Shown: positions 52,823 through 61,983, counted from the first letter of the stretch. The stretch: DNA of 64,000 nucleotides from an uncultured Roseobacter sp. (GCF_947493125.1 NZ_CANLQB010000003.1:434001-498000); one strand, 5' to 3'. Program-made: numbers and translations. Notes: generated by a model not told the origin, from the sequence alone.

Positions 52823-53851
52823 TTACTCCGCGGCGGCGGGCTCGTTGGGCGCGGGCGCCTCAGGCTCCGCCGGAGTGGGCTCGGCGACAAGGCCTGCGGT
52901 GTCATCGAAGGCCATGACCGGGCGCTGCGGCGCGCTGTTCAGCATCAGCCGCGTGACGTCGGGCCGGGCGTAGTGGCCGGCGGGGTCGGCGGCGGCCTTG
53001 GCGTAGGCGATCATGCTCAGGTCGATGTCGGCCATCACCAGCCCCTCTTCGGTGTCCGGGAGGTCGGAGCCGATGGACTGGCCGTCGGGCGCATAGATGC
53101 GGGTGTAGCCGCCACCCACCGGGCAGAGCGTCTCCTTCTGCGGATCGCCCTCGCAGAGGATGTCCTGCTGCTCCTTGCTGACCAAGGCACAGGCGGCGAT
53201 GACGAAGCAGCCGCCTTCGACGGCGTAGATCATCGAGGCCGCGGTGTTCACCTGATGCCCGAGCGCATAGGCGCCGCCCTCGTAGAGCTTGAGGTTGGGC
53301 CAGGCGGCGCAGTGGATCTGCTCGTCCTGCGCATACATGGCGTATTTCGAGAGCGGCTGCAGGTGCTCCCAGCAGGAGAGCTGGCCGATCCGGCCAAGGG
53401 CCGTGTCGTTGACCACCAGGTCCGAGCCGTCGCCTTCGCCGAAGACGGTGCGTTCCACATGGGTGGGCTTCAGCTTGCGGCGGCGTTTGATCACGGCGCC
53501 GGTGGCGTCATAGTGCCATTGCGCGATGTAGAGGCTGCCGCCCGCGCGCTCAGACAGGCCCAGCGACACCTGGATGTTGTTGTCCGCGGCGGCCTGGGCG
53601 ATGGCTTGGTCATGTGCGCTTCCGGCTTCGATCGAGTTTTCGAAGTAGCGCCCGACGAACTGCATCTGCCAGGCGACGGGGCCGAGCCAGATGTGGTTGG
53701 GGTAACCGGGCAGCCAGGTTTCGGGAAAGACAACCAGCCTGGCGCCCTTTTGTGCGGCCTGCTCGATGAAGGCCACGGCGCGGGCGACGCCGGCCTCGAC
53801 ATCGAGAAAGGACGGTGCGGCCTGCACCGCGGCGACTTTGAACTGGGACAT
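52823..53851 (-). CDS. Nitrilase (carbon-nitrogen hydrolase family, aliphatic type)
   Basis: 342 residues from ATG at 53851. Catalytic triad: Glu44 (FPETWLPGYP), Lys in RRKLKPTHVERT (about 125), Cys159 (GQLSCWEHLQPL). CWEHLQPL and PTHVERT distinguish nitrilases from amidases. Pro/Glu/Ala-rich C-terminal tail. Converts nitriles to acids; substrate unknown. A divergent AraC-family gene starts 126 bp upstream, in the arrangement of nitrilase regulators such as NitR. Confidence 0.92.
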   Translation of the reverse strand: MSQFKVAAVQAAPSFLDVEAGVARAVAFIEQAAQKGARLVVFPETWLPGYPNHIWLGPVAWQMQFVGRYFENSIEAGSAHDQAIAQAAADNNIQVSLGLSERAGGSLYIAQWHYDATGAVIKRRRKLKPTHVERTVFGEGDGSDLVVNDTALGRIGQLSCWEHLQPLSKYAMYAQDEQIHCAAWPNLKLYEGGAYALGHQVNTAASMIYAVEGGCFVIAACALVSKEQQDILCEGDPQKETLCPVGGGYTRIYAPDGQSIGSDLPDTEEGLVMADIDLSMIAYAKAAADPAGHYARPDVTRLMLNSAPQRPVMAFDDTAGLVAEPTPAEPEAPAPNEPAAAE

Positions 53852-53977
53852 GGGATGCTCCTCGGCTGATCCTCGCAGTCTGCGCCATGCGGGGCCTCGC
53901 GTCTTTCGCGTTTGGGCGGAAAAACTTGTCTTTTTGGGGCGCGGGGGCAGAATGGGGGCCAAAGAGAGGGGTGAAAC

Positions 53978-54934
53978 GTGGACCAGCGGACCCGCTATGA
54001 CACGGAGACGGTCGCGGCGCGCGAGCGGTTTGCCTTCTGGCGCGATGCGGTCTGTGACAGCTATGTGCAACTGGGCTGTGAGACGGATGCGCCGCTGAAT
54101 TTCCGCGGCGCCATCGACATCGCCCGGCATCGCAGCCTCTCCATTTCGCGGGTGTCGGGGCTGGCGCATCGGGTGACGCGGCGCAGGCGGGATATTCGCG
54201 CGGCCACCGAGCCCTACTTTCTGCTGAGCCTGCAGACGGCGCAGACCTCGCGGGTGTCGCAGTTCGGGCAGTCGGCGGTGCTGAAGGCGGGGGACATGGC
54301 GCTCTACTCCAGCACCGAGCCCTACCGGCTGGATCTGTCGGACGACTTCAGCCAGATGGTGGTGCAACTGCCCGCGCAGACGCTGCTGGACCGTCTGCCC
54401 AACGCGCGGGTGCTGACTGCGCGGCGTGTGGATGGCAGCACCGGGCTGGGCCAGCTGGTGCGCCGCAACATTCTGGCCTTCTCGGAGCATCTGGAAGCGG
54501 CGGGCCCGGTGCTGAGAGAGATGGTGCAGGAGACGCTGATCGACCTGATCGCCACGGGTCTGGCCGCTGAAAGTGCAGCGGCGCTGGAGCTCTCCTCGCC
54601 CGAACAGCAGATTCTGCTGCGCGCCAGGGCGCTGATTGCGGAGCACCTCGGGCACCCCGACCTTGACCGTACCATGGTGGCGCAGGCCTTGGGCATGTCG
54701 GTGCGGCGGCTGAACGGGATTTTCGCCAAGGACGGCGGGTCGTTGTCGCGGGTCATCCGGCACATGCGGCTGGAGGCTGTGGCGCGCGATCTGCGGGACC
54801 CGCGCTGTCAGGTGCTGTCCATCGGTCAGATCGCCTTTCGCTACGGGTTTTCCAATCTGCAGAGTTTCTCGACCCAGTTCCGCAAGCGGTTCGGGATGAG
54901 CCCGCGGGCCTACCGCCGGGTGGGGCTGCTTTAG
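53978..54934 (+). CDS. AraC family regulator, probable regulator of nitrilase
   Basis: 318 residues from GTG at 53978 (GAGAGGGG RBS). The N-terminal AraC_binding_2-type domain includes RERFAFWRDAVCDSYVQLGC and QTAQTSRVSQFGQSAVLKAGDM; the C-terminal AraC HTH has LDRTMVAQALGMSVRRLNGIF and FRYGFSNLQSFSTQFRKRFG. Divergent to the nitrilase gene, so likely its activator, with inducer unknown. Ends 4 nt inside the convergent maiA gene. Confidence 0.9.
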   Translation: MDQRTRYDTETVAARERFAFWRDAVCDSYVQLGCETDAPLNFRGAIDIARHRSLSISRVSGLAHRVTRRRRDIRAATEPYFLLSLQTAQTSRVSQFGQSAVLKAGDMALYSSTEPYRLDLSDDFSQMVVQLPAQTLLDRLPNARVLTARRVDGSTGLGQLVRRNILAFSEHLEAAGPVLREMVQETLIDLIATGLAAESAAALELSSPEQQILLRARALIAEHLGHPDLDRTMVAQALGMSVRRLNGIFAKDGGSLSRVIRHMRLEAVARDLRDPRCQVLSIGQIAFRYGFSNLQSFSTQFRKRFGMSPRAYRRVGLL

Positions 54935-55554
54935 GAGGCGGGCGGCGTGTTGTCCGGGTGGGCGCTGCGCACGGCCGGAAGGCTCTGCAGGGTCTCGTGG
55001 ACGCGCCGGATCCTGGGGAACTGCGCCAGATCCACGCCCCAGCGCGCGGCGTTATAGACTTGCGGCACCAGGCAGATGTCGGCGAGGCTGATCCGCTCGC
55101 CGTATGAGAAGGGGGCGTCGTCCAGCATCGCTTCGTAGGCGGTGAGGCCCGAGGTGATGAAGCGCTGCATCCAGGGTTGCGTGGCGATCGCGCCGTCACT
55201 GGCCTGCGCCACCCATTGCGCCACGCTGAGGTTGCAGATGGGCTGGATTTCCATGGCGATGGCGTAGGAGAGCGCGCGCACCCGTGCGCGGGCCGGGGCG
55301 GCCCGGTGCAGCAGGCCGAGGTGGCGCGTCTCGTCCAGATATTCGATGATCGCCAGCGATTGCGTCAGGCGATTGCCGTCGATCTCGAGCACGGGGACGA
55401 GGCCCTGCGGGTTGCGCGCCAGGTGTTCGGGCGTCCTTTGCGTGCCGGACTTCAGATCGACGATGACGCTCTGCCAGGGCGCGTCGGCAAGCCCCAGGGC
55501 GATCCGGACCCGGTAGCTCGCCGAGGAGCGCAGATCGTGGTGCAGGGTGATCAT
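54931..55554 (-). CDS. maiA: Maleylacetoacetate isomerase (zeta-class glutathione transferase)
   Basis: 207 residues. SSASYRVRIALGL (glutathione-activating Ser-Ser), NPQGLVPVLEIDG, TQSLAIIEYLDETR and SLADICLVPQVYNA are zeta-class GST features. Isomerises maleylacetoacetate in tyrosine/homogentisate breakdown; hmgA and fahA are not in the window. Overlaps the MarR stop by 4 nt (ATGA). Confidence 0.9.
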   Translation of the reverse strand: MITLHHDLRSSASYRVRIALGLADAPWQSVIVDLKSGTQRTPEHLARNPQGLVPVLEIDGNRLTQSLAIIEYLDETRHLGLLHRAAPARARVRALSYAIAMEIQPICNLSVAQWVAQASDGAIATQPWMQRFITSGLTAYEAMLDDAPFSYGERISLADICLVPQVYNAARWGVDLAQFPRIRRVHETLQSLPAVRSAHPDNTPPAS

Positions 55555-55991
55555 TTGCCGTGCTCCATCAGCCGGTCCAGCGCGTCCTGCAGCCCGTCGT
55601 GTGTCTCGCCCAGGGTCTGTTCGAGCTCGGTCTGAAACGCCTGTGCCAGAGGGATCAGCGCCTGGAGCAGCTCCCGGCCCTTGTCGGTCAGCGTGAGGTT
55701 CAGCAGGCGCTTGTCGCGGGTGTCGGTGGTCTTGATCAGGTAGCCTTTCGCCTCGAGCCGGGAGGCGGCGCGGCTGACCTTGGATTTCTCGAGGCTGACC
55801 CGCTTTTCGATATCGCGGACCGACAGCGATTGGGTGTAGCCGACATTCAGCAACACCCGCCATTCCGGCATCGAAATCCCGAACTGGGTCTTGTAGTGCG
55901 TGGCCAGATCAGCGCTGAGTTGGCTGGCGATCACGGTGAGCCGGTAGGGCAGGTAGCGTTCCAGATCGAAGGCGGGCAGGGGGGCTGTCAT
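55551..55991 (-). CDS. MarR family transcriptional regulator
   Basis: 146 residues from ATG at 55991; an upstream in-frame extension is Arg/Pro-rich noise. Winged HTH: EWRVLLNVGYTQSLSVRDIE, VSLEKSKVSRAASRLEAKG, with the wing TDTRDKRLLNLTLTDKG. Likely controls maiA and itself through the GTTGCA-AG-TGCAAC palindrome 61 bp upstream; tyrosine/homogentisate catabolism is the expected regulon from context. Confidence 0.9.
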   Translation of the reverse strand: MTAPLPAFDLERYLPYRLTVIASQLSADLATHYKTQFGISMPEWRVLLNVGYTQSLSVRDIEKRVSLEKSKVSRAASRLEAKGYLIKTTDTRDKRLLNLTLTDKGRELLQALIPLAQAFQTELEQTLGETHDGLQDALDRLMEHGK

Positions 55992-56051
55992 CGGGCCTCC
56001 AGATCGGTGCGGCGCGGTATTCTGTGCATGAGAAACAGGTAGCTGCAGATC

Positions 56052-56065
56052 GTTGCAAGTGCAAC
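56052..56065. promoter_or_regulatory. GTTGCA-AG-TGCAAC palindrome, probable MarR operator
   Basis: A perfect 6-2-6 inverted repeat 61-74 bp before the MarR start codon. MarR proteins commonly bind such short palindromes over their own promoters. The 370 bp or so between it and the UDG-family gene contains only poor open frames without family support. Confidence 0.65.
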
Positions 56066-56508
56066 AAATACTCGGGCCGTCGCCCCCACCTGGTCGCTCT
56101 GGGAGACATGGCTGGCGGGGCGAAGGATTGGGGCGCGTGCCATCGGACGAGGGTCGGCGGGACCGGTGGGGCATCGCCTCGCTTGCAGACTGATGAACGA
56201 CGATCTGCGGGCCATCCGGTCCTGCGAGGCCGATCGGGCGGCCGGGTCAATCGGGCTGCGCCTGTCCTGCTTTCATGCCCGAAGCCGCTCTTCCTGCGCC
56301 GAAGATCGGCGATGACAGTCGCGACGCGGTGGCGATGGTCGCGCGGTGTTTGGATCTGGCATTGGCCGAGGCCGTCACGCCACCGGGGGCAAGGGCCGCG
56401 CAGGTCGAGCGCGGCAGGCGTGGATTGCAGATGGCTTGCCGATCTGCGCAAAAGTTGAAATCAAGACGGCGGGGCAGTCCCGTGATCGCGGACCTTGAGG
56501 GAGGCAGC

Positions 56509-57138
56509 TTGCCGGTGGACCTGCAAACATTGACCTCGGAGATGCGCGCCTGCGCGCTGTGCACGGACCTGCCCCTCGGACCGAACCCGATCTTTCAGAT
56601 CAGTGCAGCCGCGCGGATGCTGATCGTGGGACAGGCGCCGGGGCGGATCACCCATGGCAAGGGGCGGCCCTTCGATGATCCGTCGGGAGACCGGTTGCGG
56701 GCGTGGCTGGCGCTCGACCGTGAGACCTTCTACACCGACCCCCGGATCGGGATTTTCCCGATGGGCCTGTGTTTTCCCGGCGGCGGTCCGGGTGGCGACA
56801 AGCCGCCTCCGGAGATCTGCGCGCGGACCTGGCGGCAACCGGTTCTGGACCGGCTGCCGAAGGTTGAGCTGACGCTCGTTCTGGGGGCCTATGCCATCGC
56901 CTGGCATCTGCCGCACCTGAAGGGCAAGTCCGTCGTGCAGGCGGTGCAGAGTGCCGCCGAAGGACAGGACAAGGTCTTTGTGCTGCCGCATCCCAGCCCG
57001 CGCAACAATCGCTGGCTGCGGCAGAATGCGTGGTTCGAGGAGACGGTTGTGCCGCGTATTCAGGCGACCGTCCGGCGCCTTCTCGACGCACCGGCGGGTC
57101 ATGCGGGTCACGGGGCAGAGGAGGGGCCACATGGATGA
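56509..57138 (+). CDS. Uracil-DNA glycosylase family protein
   Basis: 209 residues from TTG at 56509, preceded by GAGGGAGG; a GTG at 56515 is the alternative. An open frame extends to 56275 but those residues are not family-like. CALCTDLPLGPNPIFQ, IVGQAPGRITHGKGRPFDDP (motif A, GQAPG) and HPSPRNNRWLRQN (motif B, HPSPRN) match the small UDG-superfamily branch often annotated without proven activity. No 4Fe-4S set beyond the N-terminal CxxC. Overlaps the SseB-like gene by 8 nt. Confidence 0.87.
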   Translation: MPVDLQTLTSEMRACALCTDLPLGPNPIFQISAAARMLIVGQAPGRITHGKGRPFDDPSGDRLRAWLALDRETFYTDPRIGIFPMGLCFPGGGPGGDKPPPEICARTWRQPVLDRLPKVELTLVLGAYAIAWHLPHLKGKSVVQAVQSAAEGQDKVFVLPHPSPRNNRWLRQNAWFEETVVPRIQATVRRLLDAPAGHAGHGAEEGPHG

Positions 57139-57925
57139 GGTGACCGCGCTGGATCAGGCCCATGCTGCCATGCAGGCCGCCCCCGAGGAGGATGCCGCGC
57201 GGCTGCGGTTTTACGATCGGCTGGCACATTGCGAGCTTTTTCTGATGCTGAAGGAGGAGGCGGGCGAGGGCGACCAGATCACTCCGGAGCTTTTTGAGGT
57301 GGGCGAGGCGCAATATGTGCTTGTGTTTGACCGCGAAGAGCGGCTGGCGGCGTTTGCCGGGCGGCAGGTGCCCTATGTGGCGCTCTCGGGGCGGGCGATT
57401 GCGGGGATGCTGGCCGGGCAGGGCATCGGGCTCGGCGTGAACCTGGAGGTGGCGCCTTCGGCGATCCTTCTGCCCGAGGCGGCGGTGGACTGGCTGAACG
57501 AGACGCTGGGGCATGACCCGCGCGAGGTCGAGGCGGCGATCTCGCAGGTACAGGCGCCCACGGGGCTGCCCGAGGCGCTGATCACCGCGCTCGACGGCAA
57601 GCTCGCCACGGCGATGGGGCTGGCGGAGAGCGCCTATCTGGTCGGCGTGACCTATGAGACAGGCGCGCGCGGGCATCTGCTGGGCTTTGTGGGTGCGGTG
57701 CCCGAGGCGGAAGGCGCGCTGGCGCGGGCGGCCTCCGAAGCGCTGACCTTCTCGGGCATCGCGGCCGGGGCGATGGACGTGGGCTTTTTTCGCGGCAACG
57801 ATCCGATTGTGGCGCGTTTGCGCAAGGTGGGGCTGCGGTTCGACCTGCCGCAACCTCAGGCGCCCCGCGCAGAGCCGGTTGTACCGCCGGGCAGCGAGCC
57901 GGACAAACCGCCGCGCCTGCGCTGA
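57131..57925 (+). CDS. SseB-family protein
   Basis: 264 residues. The N-terminal SseB-like domain has LRFYDRLAHCELFLMLKEEA and YVLVFDREERLAAFAG; MLAGQGIGLGVNLEVAPSAI completes it. The C-terminal part (YLVGVTYETGARGHLLGFVG) is a second SseB C-terminal-like domain. Function unclear; family named after an E. coli protein influencing rhodanese activity. Pro-rich tail. Overlaps the UDG-family gene by 8 nt. Confidence 0.85.
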   Translation: MDEVTALDQAHAAMQAAPEEDAARLRFYDRLAHCELFLMLKEEAGEGDQITPELFEVGEAQYVLVFDREERLAAFAGRQVPYVALSGRAIAGMLAGQGIGLGVNLEVAPSAILLPEAAVDWLNETLGHDPREVEAAISQVQAPTGLPEALITALDGKLATAMGLAESAYLVGVTYETGARGHLLGFVGAVPEAEGALARAASEALTFSGIAAGAMDVGFFRGNDPIVARLRKVGLRFDLPQPQAPRAEPVVPPGSEPDKPPRLR

Positions 57926-58095
57926 AACACATCGGGGGCGATCTTCACGATCCCTTCACGGACACAGCTGCGATTTTCACAAGGGCGAGAGACGCTGACA
58001 CATGGGGTGCACAGGCGCCGGTTTCGCGTCTACATCGGTGCCGGAGCTGAACGCCCGCCCCTTACGATCCTCTTGAAGAACTGGAGTTTTCCCCT

Positions 58096-58620
58096 ATGAA
58101 CCGCTTCCCTCTGAAAATCGCAGGTATCGCAGTTGCGCTGACCATGGCCTCCTCCGCCTTTGCCGGTGACCAATACGTGGACCCGACGGGCTATGCCGTT
58201 TCGGGCTATGACGTGGTGGCCTATTTCGACCTCGCGCAGAACCCGGTGGGCACGGCCCAGCCGCAGGCGGTTCCGGGTGACAAGGACATCACCTCGACCT
58301 ACAATGGTGCGACGTTTGCGTTCTCGTCCGAGGAAAACAAGGCCAAGTTCGATGCCAATCCTGACGCTTACCTGCCGCAATACGATGGCCACTGTGCCTA
58401 TGGCGTGGCCAAGGGCGGCAAGGTGCCGGGCAACCCGCATCTGTGGCGGATCCTCGACGGTAAGCTCTATCTCAACATCACCGAGAATGTGGTGGGCTTC
58501 TGGGAAGAGGACATCCCCGGCAACCTGCAGCTGTCGGAAGCGAATTGGGTCGACATCGAGGACGATCCGGCCTCTGACCGCGCGATCCCGCAGTTCGAGA
58601 GCCCTGCTCCGGTCAACTGA
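58096..58620 (+). CDS. Exported YHS-domain protein
   Basis: 174 residues. Signal peptide (NRFPLKIAGIAVALTMASSAFA), then the YHS-like block YAVSGYDVVAYFDLAQNPVG and FAFSSEENKAKFDANPDAYL-PQYDGHCAYG with the conserved Cys. Such periplasmic proteins are proposed to bind metals (copper or nickel), unproven. Two bp before the rhodanese gene, so co-transcribed with it. Confidence 0.87.
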   Translation: MNRFPLKIAGIAVALTMASSAFAGDQYVDPTGYAVSGYDVVAYFDLAQNPVGTAQPQAVPGDKDITSTYNGATFAFSSEENKAKFDANPDAYLPQYDGHCAYGVAKGGKVPGNPHLWRILDGKLYLNITENVVGFWEEDIPGNLQLSEANWVDIEDDPASDRAIPQFESPAPVN

Positions 58621-58622
58621 TC

Positions 58623-59111
58623 ATGGCTGAGAAGGCAGGCCCTTCCAGCGAGGCCCCGGCACGGATGACGCGCCGGGGTCTTTTGGCACTGGGCGGGATT
58701 GGCGTGGTCACGGCGGGTGCCTTTGCCACGCGCTGGTTCAACATCTGGGCGGACACGGGCGAGAATGCGCTGAGTGCGCCGGATGCGTATGCGGCGGCGC
58801 TCGCGGGCGACATCCTGTTGGTGGATATTCGCAGGCCCGATGAATGGGCGCGGACGGGCGTGGGCGAGGGGGCGGTGCCGCTGGACATGCGGCGCGAGGA
58901 CTTTGTTGTGGCGCTTCTGGCGCAGGTGGAGAATGACACCAGCCGTCCGGTGGCGCTGATCTGCGCGCGCGGCGTGCGCTCGCGGCATCTGGGTGCGCGG
59001 CTGGTCGAGGCGGGGTTCACCCGGATCATTGATGTGCCGGAGGGCATGCTGGGCTCGGGCGCCGGGCCCGGTTGGGTCAAACGCGGGCTGCCGGTGCAAG
59101 AGGTGAGCTGA
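58623..59111 (+). CDS. Exported/membrane-anchored rhodanese-like protein
   Basis: 162 residues. Twin-Arg-like hydrophobic N-terminus (TRRGLLALGGIGVVTAGAFA). Rhodanese fold: DILLVDIRRPDEWARTGVGEG, the active-site loop LICARGVRSRHLGARL with Cys in CARGVRS, and EGMLGSGAGPGW. Periplasmic sulfurtransferase candidate. Coupled with the YHS gene (2 bp) and the esterase gene (1 bp). Confidence 0.88.
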   Translation: MAEKAGPSSEAPARMTRRGLLALGGIGVVTAGAFATRWFNIWADTGENALSAPDAYAAALAGDILLVDIRRPDEWARTGVGEGAVPLDMRREDFVVALLAQVENDTSRPVALICARGVRSRHLGARLVEAGFTRIIDVPEGMLGSGAGPGWVKRGLPVQEVS

Positions 59112-59112
59112 G

Positions 59113-59946
59113 ATGAGACAGGCACTGGCGGCGCTGGCGCTGATGCTGGGCGCCGAGACGGCCTGGGCGGGTTGCGGTGCGGAAGAAGCGGCTTGCGAGG
59201 TGGACCTCGGCAGCTATCACGCGCGGGTGCCCGAGGGCGAGATCAAGGGCGCGATCCTCTATCTGCATGGCTTTGGTGGCACCGGTGAAGGGGCCTTGCG
59301 GGCCTCACGGGACTGGGTGAATACGGCGCTGGCGCGCGGCTATGTGCTGGTGGCGCCGGATGGGTTGCCCTACGCCGAAGGGCGCGGGCGTGGCTGGTCG
59401 TTCATCCCGGGTCGTCCAGTGTTGCGCGACGAGGAAGCCTTTCTCACATCGGTGCGCGATGATGCGGCGGCGCGGTTCGGGTTTGACGCCGACCAGATGA
59501 TCCTGAGCGGGTTTTCCATTGGAGGCTCGATGACGTCCTACATGGCCTGTGACGCGCCGGGCAGCTTTGCCGCCTATGCGCCGGTGGCGGGCGGGTTCTG
59601 GCGCCCGCATCCGACAGGGTGCAGCGGCCCCGTGCGCCTGCTGCATACGCACGGCTGGACCGATGGCACGGTGCCGCTGGAAGGCCGGGTGTTGCGGGGT
59701 GGGGATGCCACGACCCCCGAGGCGCTGATGCAGGGGGATATCTTCTACACTCTGCGGATGTGGCGTGAGGTGAATGCGTGCAACCAACTGCGGGCGGATC
59801 GCTTTGTGACCGAAGGGCCCTTCCTGCGCCGGGCGTGGGACCGTTGCGCCGAAGGCTCGGCGCTGGAGTTTGCGCTGTTTCCCGGCGGGCATGTGGTGCC
59901 TGAGGGATGGGCGGAGATGATGCTCGACTGGTACGAGGGGCTTTGA
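59113..59946 (+). CDS. Exported polyhydroxybutyrate-depolymerase-like esterase
   Basis: 277 residues. Signal peptide (RQALAALALMLGAETAWA). ILYLHGFGGTGEG (oxyanion loop), nucleophile GFSIGGSMTS (GxSxGG), and HTHGWTDGTVPLEG with LFPGGHVVPEG (Asp/His) form an alpha/beta-hydrolase triad of the LpqC/PHB-depolymerase family. Six cysteines suit the periplasm. Possibly an esterase. Third gene of the YHS-rhodanese-esterase operon. Confidence 0.87.
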   Translation: MRQALAALALMLGAETAWAGCGAEEAACEVDLGSYHARVPEGEIKGAILYLHGFGGTGEGALRASRDWVNTALARGYVLVAPDGLPYAEGRGRGWSFIPGRPVLRDEEAFLTSVRDDAAARFGFDADQMILSGFSIGGSMTSYMACDAPGSFAAYAPVAGGFWRPHPTGCSGPVRLLHTHGWTDGTVPLEGRVLRGGDATTPEALMQGDIFYTLRMWREVNACNQLRADRFVTEGPFLRRAWDRCAEGSALEFALFPGGHVVPEGWAEMMLDWYEGL

Positions 59947-59993
59947 GCCCGAGCGCTACGTCGATCTGCTGGAGCCGGCCCGGCTGACAAGCC

Positions 59994-60040
59994 GGGCAGC
60001 GCCCGAACTCCCTCGATGGGAGTGAGGGCGCTTCTCCCAT
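59994..60040. repeat. GGGCAGCGCCCGA element, copy 2
   Basis: GGGCAGCGCCCGAACTCCCTC and GGGAGTGAGGGCGCTTCTCCCAT; shares GGGCAGCGCCCGA and GGGCGCTTCTC with the inverted repeat at 171-235. It lies in the convergent gap between the esterase and opgH, so may help transcription termination. Confidence 0.65.
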
Positions 60041-60054
60041 GTCAGGACGAGACC

Positions 60055-61983
60055 TTACTCTGCCGGAACGTGAGGCCCACCCAGAAGCTGCTGCAAACGC
60101 AGACGTTCCATGCGCGCGCGGCCCACGATGGCGGGTTCGCGCACCGTCTGTGGGCAGTGCATCAGGAGCCCGCGCGGCAGACTCTGTGGCATGGCCCAGC
60201 CGCTGAGCGCGGAGAGCGGCACCGCGAGACAGAGGCTCGCGATGATCGGGATCAGCCACAGGGACACAAGCCCGGCGCTGAGCCCGATCAGGAGGATGTG
60301 ACCCAGCAGCGTTTCGACCCAGTGAAAGCGGAGCAGCGTGCTCAGCGGATAGGTCTTCGCGTGGCGCGCCTGGGCGGCCCAGGTGTCGGACCGGCCGAGC
60401 AGGGCGCGCAGCACTGCGCGGGTTTGCTGGATCATCAGGATCGGCGCATAGGCGATCGAGAGGACGATTTCGACCAGAAAGGACGTGAGGAACGCACCCC
60501 GCCCGCCATAGACGCGCGTCGCCTTGGGGTGCAGCGCGATGATGCCCGCACCAACGAGCTTGGGCGTCAGCAGCATCGCATACATGATGATCAGGAAGAC
60601 CGCGCTGTCGATGTGGCTCATCTCGGGCGGCCAGTCGGGGAAGAGCGGGTTCGCCTCGTTGAAATAGCGCACCACATTTGTCTCGGAATCCACTCCGAGC
60701 AACGCCCAGATCACCAGCAGGATGAACCACGCCGGCGAGAGCAGATAGGCGACGGCGCCGTGAAAGAGGTGGTAGCGAGACACCGGGTGCAGCCCCTTGG
60801 TGCCCAGCAGGCGCAGATGCTGCAGGTTGCCGCGGCACCAGCGCTGGTCGCGCAGCACGTAGTCGATGAGGGTGCCGGGGGTCTCTTCGAAGCTGCCAGA
60901 GACGCGCGGCAGGAAGCGCACCTGCCAGCCGGCGCGGCGCAAGAGGCCTGCCTCCACGAAATCATGGCTCAGGATCAGCTCGGCCTTGCCCTTGCGGCCC
61001 TGGAGATAGGGCAGCCCGGCGGACTCCGCAAAGGCGCGGGTGCGGATGATCGCGTTGTGGCCCCAATAGTTGCCCTCGGTACGGGCCCATTTGGCGAGTC
61101 CTTCGGCGAGCAGCCAGCCGTAGGCGATGTTGGAGAACTGTTGCAGCCGGGCGAAGACGGTCTTGGCGCCGATCAGCATCGGGAAGGTCTGGATCAGGCC
61201 CGCCTGTGGATCGACGCTCAGCTCATCGGCCATGCGGTCGATGGCGCGCCCCGTCATCAGGCTGTCTGCGTCGAGCACGACCATGGCCTCATAGGCCGCG
61301 CCCCAGCCGGTGATCCAGTCGACCAGGTTGCCGACCTTCTTGTCGGTGTTGGCATCGCGGCGGCGGTAGTGCACGGCGAAGCCTTCGGGCGCCTGCGCCG
61401 CAAGGGCCGCGTAGGCGCGCATCTCATCTTCGGCGATCTGCGGATCGCGGGTGTCGGAGAGCACGAAGAGCGTATAGCGGTGCTGGCTGTGACGGCGGGC
61501 GAGGTCGTCGAGCATTGCCGTGGCGTTGCCAAAGACGTCGCTAGGCACCTCGTTGTAGATTGGCACCAGCAGAGCCACGTCCATGGGCGGCACGTCACGC
61601 GGGCTGCGGCTGTCGGCCTTTTCCCGCGCCAGAAGGCCTGCGATGGCCACACCCACGGTGCTGACCGAGAGGGTGACCCAGACGAAGGTCATGCCGATGA
61701 GCACCAGCAGGATCCACTCCAGATGGGTCATGCCGGTCGCGGAGAGCCAGCCGTACATGGCTGACACCAGCAGGCCGGTGCCGAGAAGTGCGGGAATGAA
61801 GAGCGCCATGCGCCAGATGGTGGTGCGGGCGAGGCCCTGGGTGGGGGCAACCGGCGCCTCGGGCGAGGCGGTTAGGTCCTGCACCTGCATCTGCAGGGGC
61901 GCGCGCGGCGGCATCAAGCTGCGCCCGGCGTCGGAAATGATGTTGTCGGTTGTCGTCACCCAGTTGTCCACCTGTAGAGCCAT
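60055..61983 (-). CDS. opgH: Glucan biosynthesis glucosyltransferase H
   Basis: 642 residues with multiple membrane helices. GT2-family catalytic features in VALLVPIYNEVPSDVFG, MVVLDADSLMTG (DxD) and LRDQRWCRGNLQHLRLL (QxxRW). It polymerises and exports the beta-glucan backbone of osmoregulated periplasmic glucans across the inner membrane. Starts 28 nt inside opgG, so translation is coupled. Somewhat shorter than E. coli MdoH (about 850), like other alphaproteobacterial OpgH. Confidence 0.95.
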   Translation of the reverse strand: MALQVDNWVTTTDNIISDAGRSLMPPRAPLQMQVQDLTASPEAPVAPTQGLARTTIWRMALFIPALLGTGLLVSAMYGWLSATGMTHLEWILLVLIGMTFVWVTLSVSTVGVAIAGLLAREKADSRSPRDVPPMDVALLVPIYNEVPSDVFGNATAMLDDLARRHSQHRYTLFVLSDTRDPQIAEDEMRAYAALAAQAPEGFAVHYRRRDANTDKKVGNLVDWITGWGAAYEAMVVLDADSLMTGRAIDRMADELSVDPQAGLIQTFPMLIGAKTVFARLQQFSNIAYGWLLAEGLAKWARTEGNYWGHNAIIRTRAFAESAGLPYLQGRKGKAELILSHDFVEAGLLRRAGWQVRFLPRVSGSFEETPGTLIDYVLRDQRWCRGNLQHLRLLGTKGLHPVSRYHLFHGAVAYLLSPAWFILLVIWALLGVDSETNVVRYFNEANPLFPDWPPEMSHIDSAVFLIIMYAMLLTPKLVGAGIIALHPKATRVYGGRGAFLTSFLVEIVLSIAYAPILMIQQTRAVLRALLGRSDTWAAQARHAKTYPLSTLLRFHWVETLLGHILLIGLSAGLVSLWLIPIIASLCLAVPLSALSGWAMPQSLPRGLLMHCPQTVREPAIVGRARMERLRLQQLLGGPHVPAE

